Shown here in pieces: positions 31,040 through 38,633 of a stretch of DNA of 38,643 nt. Position 1 is the stretch's first letter. The number at the start of each line of letters is the position of its first letter. Position numbers and translations under genes: made by a program. The notes below the pieces were generated by a model that was not told where the DNA came from, made no database searches, and saw only the letters and a list, made by a program, of their open reading frames with translations. Source of the DNA: Oscillospiraceae bacterium (GTDB taxonomy: Bacteria; Bacillota; Clostridia; Oscillospirales; Oscillospiraceae); NCBI GenBank assembly GCA_016292445.1, contig JAEDIN010000006.1, forward strand, positions 1 to 38,643. The letters are read 5' to 3'.

Positions 31040-31539
31040 CAGTATTGAAGAATGGGTGCGGAGCCGTCATCCTCGCATTTGGTTATTGATTTAATGACCG
31101 CCTCATAGCTATAATTTTCGTTTACGAAAACAGTGAAGCTGTCGCCTGCCTTCTTGCCGAGAATGGCTTTGCCAAAGGGCGATTCGCGGCTGATAAGCCC
31201 CTTGAGAGGGTCGGTACGAATGGTCGTGACGACCTGAATCATCTGCGTTTCATCGTCCTCGGGGATATATATCTCGACCTTATCGTACAGTCCGACCTCG
31301 TCCTCAGCCGAGTCGGAATCTATGATATGCGCCGACTTTATCATGTTTTCAAGATAGCGTATGCGGCTGCCGTTGCGGTTTTTGACGCGCTTTGCCTCTT
31401 TATACTCGAAGTTCTCGCTGAGATCGCCGAAGGCGCGGGTGCGCTTGACCTCCTCGATAAGCTCCGGCATAAGGCGCTTGCGCTCGTCAAGCTCGGCCTG
31501 CATCTTTGCGATATCCTGCTTTGTCAGCTCATCATACAT
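31039..31539 (-). CDS. greA: Transcription elongation factor GreA
   Basis: GreA enters the RNA polymerase secondary channel and rescues backtracked complexes by transcript cleavage. The 166 residues form an N-terminal coiled coil with the acidic tip GDLSEN (here followed by F where Ala is usual) and a C-terminal FKBP-like domain ending SYEAVIKSI. AGGGGGCAG lies 5 bases before the ATG at 31539; upstream in-frame codons overlap the permease gene. The gene overlaps the DMT permease by 8 bases and ends the operon. Confidence 0.93.
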   Translation of the reverse strand: MYDELTKQDIAKMQAELDERKRLMPELIEEVKRTRAFGDLSENFEYKEAKRVKNRNGSRIRYLENMIKSAHIIDSDSAEDEVGLYDKVEIYIPEDDETQMIQVVTTIRTDPLKGLISRESPFGKAILGKKAGDSFTVFVNENYSYEAVIKSITKCEDDGSAPILQY

Positions 31540-32464
31540 TTTTACTGCCCCCTGATGGATCGATTTTCTTTGGTGTAAACTTTTGCACGCCCCATATGCC
31601 GACCAAAACCGCAACCATTGCCACAGCCGACAAGAGGGAAAACGGCTCGCCGAGCACGAACACTCCGGTGAGCACGGACACCACCGTTGTGAGATTGCAC
31701 AGGCTTATGACATTCGCCATCGGCGCATTTGCCACGGCGTAATTAAAAAGCCAGTAGCCGACAACCGAGGCAAAAACGGCAAGGTAAAGTGCCGCAAGCA
31801 CAAAGTCGAAATCGGCAAGGGGTCTTATTATCGCCCCGAGGTCGCCGCGATGCTCGATAGCGGCAAGCACGGTGTAAAACACCGCACCCATCAGCTGCAT
31901 AATAAATGTACGCTCATAGACGCTGAACTCATCGGAAATGCCGCGGCTCACAACGCCGTAGGCAGCGCCCGTGAGCACTGCGAGGACAAGAAACAGTACG
32001 CCGACAAAGCTCACCGAGCCGCCGCTGTTTTCGGCAAGCGTTATCACAACGATACCGGCAATCGACAAAAGGCTGAACAGCCATTGTGCCTTGCCGGGTC
32101 TGTCCTTTAAGAACACTGCCGCCATGATAAGCGTGACTATCGGTATCATCGCTATCATGACGCCTGAAAAGGCTGTGTTCGTGTAGCGCAGACCGTACTG
32201 CTCGCCGATAAAATACACGCAGGGCTCAAACAGTCCGAGCAGAAGCAGCATTTTTACATTCTTACCCCTGAGTTTTAGCTTTGCCTTGCCTAAAATGAGC
32301 GGAACGAGCAGGATCGCAAGGGCGATATCGAATCTGTATGTAAGCAGGACAAAGGGCGTTGCGCTCTCCTGCCCTATCTTGGAGGCTAAAAAGGTGAAGC
32401 CCCAAAGCGTGTAAACACCGGTGGCGGCAAATATCGCCTTGTAAAAATTCTTGGTTTTGCTCAT
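31532..32464 (-). CDS. EamA-type drug/metabolite transporter (DMT superfamily)
   Basis: A 310-residue membrane protein with ten predicted segments in two EamA halves. Typical features: YTLWGFTFLASKIG at the start of the first half, FSGVMIAMIPIVTLIMA, and ANAPMANVISLCNLTTVVSVLTGVFVLGEP near the end of the second. Members export amino acids, sugars or nucleosides; substrate not predictable. It starts in a 4-base ATGA overlap with the metallo-hydrolase gene and overlaps greA by 8 bases. Confidence 0.9.
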   Translation of the reverse strand: MSKTKNFYKAIFAATGVYTLWGFTFLASKIGQESATPFVLLTYRFDIALAILLVPLILGKAKLKLRGKNVKMLLLLGLFEPCVYFIGEQYGLRYTNTAFSGVMIAMIPIVTLIMAAVFLKDRPGKAQWLFSLLSIAGIVVITLAENSGGSVSFVGVLFLVLAVLTGAAYGVVSRGISDEFSVYERTFIMQLMGAVFYTVLAAIEHRGDLGAIIRPLADFDFVLAALYLAVFASVVGYWLFNYAVANAPMANVISLCNLTTVVSVLTGVFVLGEPFSLLSAVAMVAVLVGIWGVQKFTPKKIDPSGGSKNV

Positions 32465-33372
32465 GCCGCTTTTCTTGTGACCTCCATTCCGTCGCTGAAT
32501 ATGACTATGCTGCCCTCAAGGTCGGTGCGGTAAATCGTCACATCCGCGTCACTGAGCCTTGAAAGTGCCTCCTCGTGGGGATGACCGTAGCTGTTGCCGG
32601 TCTCGCAGGAGATGACGGCAATCTTCGGCTGCACCTCATACAAAAAGCGGTAGCTGCTCGAACCGGATGAGCCGTGGTGGCCGACCTTTAAGACATCGCA
32701 TTTTAAGTCTGCTCCGTCCTCAACGAGGTCGCGCTCCGCTTTTGAGGTCATGTCGCCGGTAAACAAAAAACTCGTATCGCCGTATTCAAGGCGCATAACA
32801 AGGCTGTCGTCGTTGAGATTATCGTACTCCTCAAGCGGCCCTATAAACTCAAACTCCGCCTCGCCGAGCTTAAAGCTCTCGCCGATCGTCGGAACTGTCA
32901 GCTCAAGACCCTTGTTCTCCACCGCTTCGAAAAATATCTCATACGAGGGAGAGTTTCCGGCATACGGAGATGTAAACACCGTGCCGACCTCGAAGTTTTC
33001 AACGACGGCGTCAAGACCGCCGCAGTGGTCGGCGTGGGCATGGGAGCAGACGATATATTCAAGTCTGTCAATGCCGCGGTCATTCAGATAATCAACAACC
33101 GCAGCGGACGCGCTCGGCTCACCTGCGTCAATGAGCATATACTCGCCGCCGCAGCATACAAGCTCGCTGTCTCCCTGACCGACATCTATATAATGCACAT
33201 AAAGTCCGTCCATGGGAACGGTGACCTTATTGCGCTTATCCATTATGCCTTGGTAGATAAAAAGCCCTATGACCAAAACGACAATGACCGCCGCAAGAAC
33301 GGGATTGCGCTTTGCAAAGCTCACCATGCTCTTTACTTCCTTTTTGCTCACACTTGTCTTTCTTCTGCCCAT
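32461..33372 (-). CDS. ComEC-like metallo-beta-lactamase-fold hydrolase, membrane-anchored
   Basis: A 303-residue protein with one N-terminal membrane segment (about 24-41) and an extracytoplasmic metallo-beta-lactamase domain like the C-terminal part of ComEC/Rec2: VHYIDVGQGDSE (59-70), HAHADH metal motif (111-116), FTGD, and VGHHGSSGSSS. Related stand-alone proteins may degrade DNA or phosphodiesters at the surface; it lacks the ComEC channel. Start at 33372 is supported by TTGGAGG; a longer frame of 25 codons is not. It heads the operon with the DMT permease and greA. Confidence 0.88.
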   Translation of the reverse strand: MGRRKTSVSKKEVKSMVSFAKRNPVLAAVIVVLVIGLFIYQGIMDKRNKVTVPMDGLYVHYIDVGQGDSELVCCGGEYMLIDAGEPSASAAVVDYLNDRGIDRLEYIVCSHAHADHCGGLDAVVENFEVGTVFTSPYAGNSPSYEIFFEAVENKGLELTVPTIGESFKLGEAEFEFIGPLEEYDNLNDDSLVMRLEYGDTSFLFTGDMTSKAERDLVEDGADLKCDVLKVGHHGSSGSSSYRFLYEVQPKIAVISCETGNSYGHPHEEALSRLSDADVTIYRTDLEGSIVIFSDGMEVTRKAA

Positions 33373-33440
33373 ATCTGCCTCCAAAGCAAAAAACTCAACA
33401 CCGATTTTCTCATATCGGCATGAAAAATGCAAGTTTTTGC

Positions 33441-33469
33441 TTTTCAAAACAGTTAAGTTCCTCTATAAT
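33441..33469 (+). promoter_or_regulatory. Predicted sigma-A promoter of apgM-ispE
   Basis: TTTTCA (4/6), 17-bp spacer, perfect TATAAT, 30 bases before the apgM start. Confidence 0.5.
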
Positions 33470-33498
33470 ATAATAAATTATTTAAGACAGAGGTTTTT

Positions 33499-34728
33499 AT
33501 GAAATACATTCTTGTTATCGGCGACGGTATGGCTGACGATCCCGTACCTGAGCTTGGCGGCAAAACACCGCTTGAATATGCAAAAAAGCCCTTTATTGAC
33601 GACTTGGCCGCAAAGGGTGAGGTCGGCAGCGTGCTGAATGTTCCCGTGGGACTTCCGGCAGGCAGCGACACCGCCATAATGTCCATCTTCGGCTGCGACC
33701 CTAATTTGTACTACACGGGCAGAGCGCCGCTCGAGGCGGCGGCAACGGGAATTAAGCTAAACGCCGGCGATGTCGCCTATCGCTGCAATATGGTCGCCTA
33801 CGAGCAGGGCGATATGCCCTTTGAGGAAAAGCGCATTTTGTCCCACTCTGCAGGCTCGATAGACGGCGCGGTTTCCGATGAGATAGTCACCGAGCTGTTT
33901 AATGACCCCGAGTTTGCCGAGCTTGCCGAGGATGCCGGAATGAGCGTTAATCTCGGTCACTCCTTCAGGCACATTGCCGTTCAGTCGCAGGCGGATATAA
34001 CCGGCATTAGGCTCATTCCGCCGCACGACCATCTCGGCGAAAAGATTGGCCCGCTGCTGCCCTCGGGCTGCGAAAATGCCGCGGTGCTGCGCAGGCTCAT
34101 GGTCAAGGCAAACGAGCTTCTGGAAAAAAGCGCGCTGAACGAAAAGCTCATTGCCGAGGGCAAAATGCCGGCAAACGGCATTTGGTTCTGGGCGGAGGGT
34201 ACTGCGGTCGCGCTGCCCGATTTTGTCGAGAAAAACGGACACAGTGGCGCTGTCGTATCCGCCGTTCCGCTGTGCCACGGCATTGCCGCCCTTGTCGGAC
34301 TGGATGTTGTCTGCCCCGAGGGTGCAACGGGTGAGATTGACACCAATTATGAGAACAAAATGCAGGCGGTGCTCGACATTCTCGAGGATAACGACTTTGC
34401 CGCCGTACATGTGGAAGCTCCCGACGAGTGTACCCACAACGGCGACCTCAAGGGCAAGATACAAGCCATCGAATGGCTCGACACGAGAATGCTCTCCCCC
34501 TTGGCAAAGGCGATGGACGCAAGGGGCTGGGATTACAGAATACTGTTTTTATCCGACCACAAGACCCTCACCGCAACGAGAGGTCACGAGGGCGGCTATG
34601 TGCCGTATATGCTGTACGACAACCGTAATAAAAGCGGCTGCGGCCTGCCCTACACGGAGGCAAGCGGTCTGAAAGGTCCGCAGGTCAATTCGGGTGTAAG
34701 CCTGATGAGCATACTGTTTGAAAAATGA
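33499..34728 (+). CDS. apgM: Cofactor-independent phosphoglycerate mutase, ApgM type (or homoserine-kinase-like relative)
   Basis: Alkaline-phosphatase-superfamily enzyme of 409 residues. Metal-binding D9 (VIGDGMAD), probable nucleophile S56 (PAGSDTAIMSIFGCDP), HVEAPDECTHNGDL and SDHKTLTATRGHEGG follow the archaeal-type phosphoglycerate mutase pattern. Close bacterial relatives have been proposed to act as an alternative homoserine kinase, and sequence alone does not settle which reaction applies. AGAGG is the SD. Its TGA overlaps the ispE ATG by 4 bases. Confidence 0.87.
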   Translation: MKYILVIGDGMADDPVPELGGKTPLEYAKKPFIDDLAAKGEVGSVLNVPVGLPAGSDTAIMSIFGCDPNLYYTGRAPLEAAATGIKLNAGDVAYRCNMVAYEQGDMPFEEKRILSHSAGSIDGAVSDEIVTELFNDPEFAELAEDAGMSVNLGHSFRHIAVQSQADITGIRLIPPHDHLGEKIGPLLPSGCENAAVLRRLMVKANELLEKSALNEKLIAEGKMPANGIWFWAEGTAVALPDFVEKNGHSGAVVSAVPLCHGIAALVGLDVVCPEGATGEIDTNYENKMQAVLDILEDNDFAAVHVEAPDECTHNGDLKGKIQAIEWLDTRMLSPLAKAMDARGWDYRILFLSDHKTLTATRGHEGGYVPYMLYDNRNKSGCGLPYTEASGLKGPQVNSGVSLMSILFEK

Positions 34729-35597
34729 AAAGTATCAGCGAAAAAGCCTACGCAAAAATAAATATCTCCCTCGATGTGATCGGCAAGCGCACCGACGGCT
34801 ACCATGAGATGCTCATGGTAATGCAGTCGGTCACGCTGTGCGACGATATATCCATACAGCTATGCCAAAACGCAAAAAGCAGTGCCGAGTGCAATCTGCA
34901 CTTCGTGCCCGGCGACGAGCGCAATTTGGCAGTGCGTGCGGCAAACCGCTTTTTCGAAAGGGCGGGTATCGAAAATGTCGGTGCACACATCTCGATTAAA
35001 AAGAACATTCCCGTCGGTGCGGGCATGGCAGGCGGCTCGACCGATGCCGCCGCCGTTATCAGAGGTCTTAACAGGCTCACCGGTGCAGGACTGTCCGGAG
35101 ATGAGCTTCACGAGCTCGCCGCCGGGATAGGCTCGGATGTCGCCTTTTGCATATCCGGCGGCACTCAGCTTGCCTCCGGCAGAGGCGAGGTGCTCTCTCC
35201 GCTGCCGTCGCTGCCCGATTGCAGCATAGTTATCTGTAAGCCGGAGTTTTCGATATCGACCCCCGAGCTTTTCCGCAAGCTCGATTCGGTGAAGCTGCGC
35301 TGTCACCCCGACACTGCCGGCATCTGCACTGCCTTGGAAAGGGGTGATCTCGGCGGCATCGTGCGCAGGATGTACAATGTCTTTGAGGATGTTCCCGACC
35401 GCCGCCACGCCGCAATCTCCGACATCAAGAGCGTTCTGCTCGATAATGGCGCGCTGGGCGCTGTAATGACCGGCACGGGCTCTGCGGTATTCGGCATTTT
35501 TGACGATGACGCCACCGCCCGAAAAGCCTGTGAAAAGCTGGGACACGAATACGAGCACTGCTTCCTTGCGAAAAATATGCGCTCCGTAGATGTTTAA
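34725..35597 (+). CDS. ispE: 4-diphosphocytidyl-2-C-methyl-D-erythritol kinase
   Basis: GHMP-family kinase of the MEP isoprenoid pathway. The 290 residues carry K11 and N13 (YAKINISLDV), the ATP-binding PVGAGMAGGSTDAA (96-109, with D107 as catalytic base) and the C-terminal MTGTGSAVFGIF. It is translationally coupled to apgM through a 4-base overlap. Its presence shows that this organism makes isoprenoids by the MEP route, which bears on the role of the aconitase X further on. Confidence 0.96.
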   Translation: MKSISEKAYAKINISLDVIGKRTDGYHEMLMVMQSVTLCDDISIQLCQNAKSSAECNLHFVPGDERNLAVRAANRFFERAGIENVGAHISIKKNIPVGAGMAGGSTDAAAVIRGLNRLTGAGLSGDELHELAAGIGSDVAFCISGGTQLASGRGEVLSPLPSLPDCSIVICKPEFSISTPELFRKLDSVKLRCHPDTAGICTALERGDLGGIVRRMYNVFEDVPDRRHAAISDIKSVLLDNGALGAVMTGTGSAVFGIFDDDATARKACEKLGHEYEHCFLAKNMRSVDV

Positions 35598-35621
35598 TAA
35601 AGCAAAAATCCGCCGATACTA
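35592..35621 (+). promoter_or_regulatory. Predicted sigma-F promoter of spoIIR
   Basis: GTTTA (35592-35596) fits the sigma-F -35 GYWTA at all five bases. After 15 bases, GCCGATACTA (35612-35621) fits the -10 GGNRANANTW at all specified positions but one. The -35 overlaps the ispE stop and the -10 lies in the left arm of the ispE terminator. Confidence 0.55.
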
Positions 35622-35651
35622 TACTCAGTACATAGTAAAGGCGGTTTTTTT
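35604..35651 (+). terminator. ispE terminator that hides the spoIIR ribosome-binding site
   Basis: A two-part stem: AAAAA-CCGCC with GGCGG-TTTTT outside and TACTAT with ATAGTA inside, closed by a 9-base loop, then T's running up to the spoIIR ATG. The spoIIR SD (AAAGGCGG, 35637-35644) forms its right arm. Confidence 0.75.
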
Positions 35652-36248
35652 ATGTATAAAAGCAGGATGAAAATCTGGGAAGCATCTCTTTTGCTCGCAC
35701 TGTGCTTTTCACTGTGCCTCGGCACTTGGGCGCAGGCAAAGCAAAGCTCGCTGAGCAGCTCACTTGTGCGGCTTCATGTTATCGCCGTATCCGACGACGA
35801 ATATGAGCAGGCCCTCAAGCTGCGGGTGCGCGACGGGGTGCTTTCATACATCTCCCCGAAGCTTCGCAATGCGAAGTCTGCGCAGCAGGCGCAGGAAATC
35901 ATCAAAAGCGAGCTTGACGGCATAAAAGCGGCAGCGGAGAGCTCGGCCGAGGGCAGAAGCGTTGAGGTCACGCTCAGTCAGGAGTATTACCCCACCCGCA
36001 ACTACGAAAAGTTTTCACTGCCCGCCGGAAAATATCAGTCGCTCAGGGTCATTCTCGGCGAGGGCGAGGGTCACAACTGGTGGTGCGTGGTGTTCCCGCC
36101 GCTGTGCATATCCGCCGCCGAGCAGGAGCAGGTGATGGAGTCGATGAGCGAGGATATGCGCGGCATCGTCACCGAGGAGGACGGCCGCGAATACAAATTC
36201 CGCATCCTCGAATTGTGGGGTGAGCTTATGGAGCTTATAGGTGTATAA
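35652..36248 (+). CDS. spoIIR: Stage II sporulation protein R
   Basis: SpoIIR is made in the forespore under sigma-F, secreted into the space between the two membranes, and triggers SpoIIGA to activate pro-sigma-E in the mother cell. The 198-residue protein has an N-terminal signal segment (about 9-28) and family signatures LVRLHVIAVSDDEYEQALKL, a central coiled helix region, the strand SLPAGKYQSLRVILGEGEG and HNWWCVVFPPLC. The SD AAAGGCGG lies 7 bases ahead of the ATG, inside a terminator hairpin. Confidence 0.95.
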   Translation: MYKSRMKIWEASLLLALCFSLCLGTWAQAKQSSLSSSLVRLHVIAVSDDEYEQALKLRVRDGVLSYISPKLRNAKSAQQAQEIIKSELDGIKAAAESSAEGRSVEVTLSQEYYPTRNYEKFSLPAGKYQSLRVILGEGEGHNWWCVVFPPLCISAAEQEQVMESMSEDMRGIVTEEDGREYKFRILELWGELMELIGV

Positions 36249-36280
36249 AAAAGTTCGGGTCAATGACCCGAACTTTTTTA
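36246..36280. terminator. Bidirectional terminator between spoIIR and the aconitase-X operon
   Basis: TAAAAAAGTTCGGGTC pairs with GACCCGAACTTTTTTA around a 3-base loop. Confidence 0.93.
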
Positions 36281-36283
36281 TAC

Positions 36284-36724
36284 TTAATCGACCTCGACAA
36301 CGCCGTCTTCCTTGACGGTGACGGTTGCGCCGGTTTTTACATATTCCAAAAACTCATCGCCCAGTGAGTCAACAACGGGCATTTTTGCGTCCGTCCAGAC
36401 ATCGCCTAAAATTGCGCCGGAGGCGGCAAGCGGATCGATGGGCTTTGAAAACAGCATACAGGCGGGCTGCTTGCCGGAGGAGCAGACGGTGAACAGCACC
36501 ATGCCGCCGGTGGTCGAGCCGATGGTCATGGGCAGGCACAGTGCCTTGCCGATCATGGGCTTTTTGTATATATCAGCATTGTTCTGGTCGCCGCACTTCA
36601 TCTTCTTATCACCGAACATCATGCCCATCTGGTAGCTTGCAAGAGTGTTGAAGCCGCCGTGAGAAACGAGAGCCTCTGCTGTGCAGGTGCCGGGAACTAC
36701 GACACGGCCTTTGAAAGTCTTCAT
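36284..36724 (-). CDS. Aconitase X small subunit (DUF126)
   Basis: A 146-residue protein matching the swivelling small domain of aconitase-X enzymes: N-terminal FKGRVVVPGTCTAEALVS, then ALCLPMTIGSTTGGMVL with the substrate-binding Gly-Ser loop, and a final beta segment TGATVTVKEDG. In many species it is fused to the large subunit or encoded next to it; here its ATG overlaps the large-subunit stop by 4 bases. With the large subunit it should form one dehydratase. Confidence 0.9.
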   Translation of the reverse strand: MKTFKGRVVVPGTCTAEALVSHGGFNTLASYQMGMMFGDKKMKCGDQNNADIYKKPMIGKALCLPMTIGSTTGGMVLFTVCSSGKQPACMLFSKPIDPLAASGAILGDVWTDAKMPVVDSLGDEFLEYVKTGATVTVKEDGVVEVD

Positions 36725-38010
36725 TTCCTGCCCCCCTTTTCGGTCGTTATGATGCCGAGGATATCAGCCTCGTTGTAATACTTTGCGCTGGTGTAGGTGC
36801 GCAGCTTATTTGAGGAGGTGATGACAGCCTTTTTCTTGCACAGAGGATTATTCATATACATAAGCGGACAAATGTAGCTGAGGATAATGCCCTGACGCTT
36901 GAGCTGCTTTGCATAGGGGGTCTTTTCAAACTCCTTGATTACCGGCGTGGAGGCGGTAAAAACGGTGGGAACGGTGACCTTTTTAAGCCCGTTCTTGTTA
37001 AGCTCCTTACCGACATTCTCCGTCCAGTCGATGAGCTGGCGCAGAGTCATATGCGGACAGCCGACAAAGCAAAGCTGGGGATCGGCATCGGGATTTTTCC
37101 AGATGACGGGGTAGTTTGCCTTGACGCGCTCAAGCTCTGCATCGTCGATGACATAGATCTGTGCGCCCTCGGCGATAAGGCTCTCGCCCTGCTCGACGGC
37201 CTCGGGAGTGAGGTTTTCGATATGGTACAGGCCGACTGCGCCGTTTGACGCGGTGGCTGCGCCGAAGTCCTTGAGATAGGTGCAGGCCTCCTCGTCAAGC
37301 TCGCTGCCCAGCCACTTGTCAAGGCCCTTGACATAGGGGACCTCCTCCATGACCTTCATGCCGATGGCGGAGCCTAAAAGCTGTGCGTCGGGCTTCTTTT
37401 CGCATTTGAGCTCGACTACCCAAGTCGCCTTGCGATTTTCGTCCAGCAGCAGACCGAACTCGGGTACAAAGCCGGCTATCGAGCCCATAAGCTCTATCAT
37501 GCCGGAGTTGCGGTTGCAGCGCGCACCCAGAACGGAGTTTGCGTATACAACGGCGGACGATTCCGCCCACGAGAGGATATCGCCCTTTTGGGGCTTGTTG
37601 CCCACCTGGTCGAGATAGCAGGTGCAGGTGTAATCGTCGTCATTGGTAATGCCGAGCTTCACGAGCTGTTTCTCGTAATCGTCCTGATAGGTGTACATGA
37701 ACTTCTTGAAAACGAGGTCCTCGATAAGATTGCTGGGCACATTCTTATCCAGCGGCTTGGGGTCGGCGGTGAATTTCTGATCGGAGGTCAGGCCTGCGTC
37801 GATTATCTCCTGATAGAGGTCATAGACCGGCTTCATGACCTTCAGGCCGAAGCTGATAACGGTGTGACCGTACTTGGAGGTTATCGGCACCATTTTCTTT
37901 GCACCGAAGGTCTCACCGTACATCACGAGGGTCTTGACGACCTTAGCCATCGTTTCACCCTTTTCGCCGTTTAGCATCGCCTGCTGTTCGGGGGTAAGTA
38001 ACATGGGCAT
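36721..38010 (-). CDS. Aconitase X large (catalytic) subunit (DUF521)
   Basis: The 429-residue protein belongs to the AcnX branch of the aconitase superfamily. Known members dehydrate cis- or trans-3-hydroxy-L-proline (bacteria) or phosphomevalonate (archaea). It begins with MLLTPEQQAMLNGEKGE, typical of the family, and has candidate iron-sulfur ligands C165 (GARCNRNSG), C318 (VGCPHMTL) and C381 (YICPLMYMNNPL), plus the late Ser-rich ITSSNKLRTYTSAKYY. SD AAGGATG lies 5 bases before the ATG. Because ispE is present nearby, a mevalonate role is unlikely and a 3-hydroxyproline or related dehydratase is the better guess. The operon has its own promoter with an overlapping palindrome. Confidence 0.9.
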   Translation of the reverse strand: MPMLLTPEQQAMLNGEKGETMAKVVKTLVMYGETFGAKKMVPITSKYGHTVISFGLKVMKPVYDLYQEIIDAGLTSDQKFTADPKPLDKNVPSNLIEDLVFKKFMYTYQDDYEKQLVKLGITNDDDYTCTCYLDQVGNKPQKGDILSWAESSAVVYANSVLGARCNRNSGMIELMGSIAGFVPEFGLLLDENRKATWVVELKCEKKPDAQLLGSAIGMKVMEEVPYVKGLDKWLGSELDEEACTYLKDFGAATASNGAVGLYHIENLTPEAVEQGESLIAEGAQIYVIDDAELERVKANYPVIWKNPDADPQLCFVGCPHMTLRQLIDWTENVGKELNKNGLKKVTVPTVFTASTPVIKEFEKTPYAKQLKRQGIILSYICPLMYMNNPLCKKKAVITSSNKLRTYTSAKYYNEADILGIITTEKGGRK

Positions 38011-38034
38011 TTCACATCCTTATATTAATAAATT

Positions 38035-38052
38035 TTGTTATCGAATTAACAA
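38035..38052. promoter_or_regulatory. 18-bp palindromic operator candidate at the aconitase-X start site
   Basis: TTGTTATCGAATTAACAA: perfect 6-bp arms TTGTTA/TAACAA with a 6-bp centre, a size and AT-rich form typical of MarR-family sites. It lies just downstream of the -10 box, over the expected transcription start. Confidence 0.55.
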
Positions 38053-38056
38053 TTCT

Positions 38057-38085
38057 ATTTTATAGCAATATATCCCTAAAGTCAA
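38057..38085 (-). promoter_or_regulatory. Predicted sigma-A promoter of the aconitase-X operon
   Basis: On the minus strand: TTGACT (5/6), 17-bp spacer, TAAAAT (5/6), 46 bases before the start codon. Confidence 0.65.
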
Positions 38086-38091
38086 TAATCG

Positions 38092-38124
38092 AAAACGCAC
38101 TTGCTGTTCAGCAAGTGCGTTTTT
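38092..38124. terminator. Terminator after the MarR-family gene
   Basis: AAAACGCACTTGCT pairs with AGCAAGTGCGTTTT and is followed by T's on the plus strand and A-rich flank for the minus strand. It lies 3 bases beyond the regulator stop. Confidence 0.88.
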
Positions 38125-38127
38125 CTC

Positions 38128-38571
38128 TCAGGGCTGCATATTTACCTCGGGCATCAGCTCATCGGATATCTTGCGGAGCATATTTGAAAACTGTTCCGTT
38201 TCCTCCGCGGAAAAGCTCCCGTCAATGCGATCGACGACGGTCTTGACATAGCTTCGCATGATGTCGGTATACCCATAATACTTATCCGACAGCAGCAAAT
38301 GATATTCGCGCCTGTCGGTCTCGGAATTCTGCTTTTTGAGATAGCCCTTTTTGATGAGGTTATTGACCTTGTAGGTCGCATTCGACTGCGAGATATTCAA
38401 AAACTCCGCAAACTGACCTATCGTAGGCTCATGAAGGGCATGGATGACCTCAATAGAGAACGCCTCCATTGCACTCAGCGAGCCCTCCCGTTCCCGAACA
38501 AGCTCAAAGATCCTGCGGAAAAACTCAAGCTTGAACTTGTCATAAACCTCTAAAAAATTCTCCTCCAGCAT
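38128..38571 (-). CDS. MarR-family transcriptional regulator
   Basis: A 147-residue winged-helix protein. The HTH spans about 50-80 (TIGQFAEFLNISQSNATYKV), followed by the wing with the conserved acidic-basic pattern SETDRREYHLLLSD (83-96) and dimerisation helices at both ends. AGGGGGAG precedes the ATG at 38571; 17 upstream codons overlap the promoter and are not used. It lies directly upstream of the aconitase-X operon on the same strand, separated by a terminator. The palindrome at 38035-38052 is its most likely target, an inference from position. Confidence 0.88.
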   Translation of the reverse strand: MLEENFLEVYDKFKLEFFRRIFELVREREGSLSAMEAFSIEVIHALHEPTIGQFAEFLNISQSNATYKVNNLIKKGYLKKQNSETDRREYHLLLSDKYYGYTDIMRSYVKTVVDRIDGSFSAEETEQFSNMLRKISDELMPEVNMQP

Positions 38572-38604
38572 ACCGTTCTCCCCCTTAAACACGGCTTTTT
38601 TATT

Positions 38605-38633
38605 ATTGTAAGCTAAATTCACTCTTTTGTAAA
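38605..38633 (-). promoter_or_regulatory. Predicted sigma-A promoter of the MarR-family gene
   Basis: On the minus strand: TTTACA (5/6), 17-bp spacer, TACAAT (5/6), 33 bases before the start codon. No copy of the TTGTTA palindrome was seen here. Confidence 0.65.
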
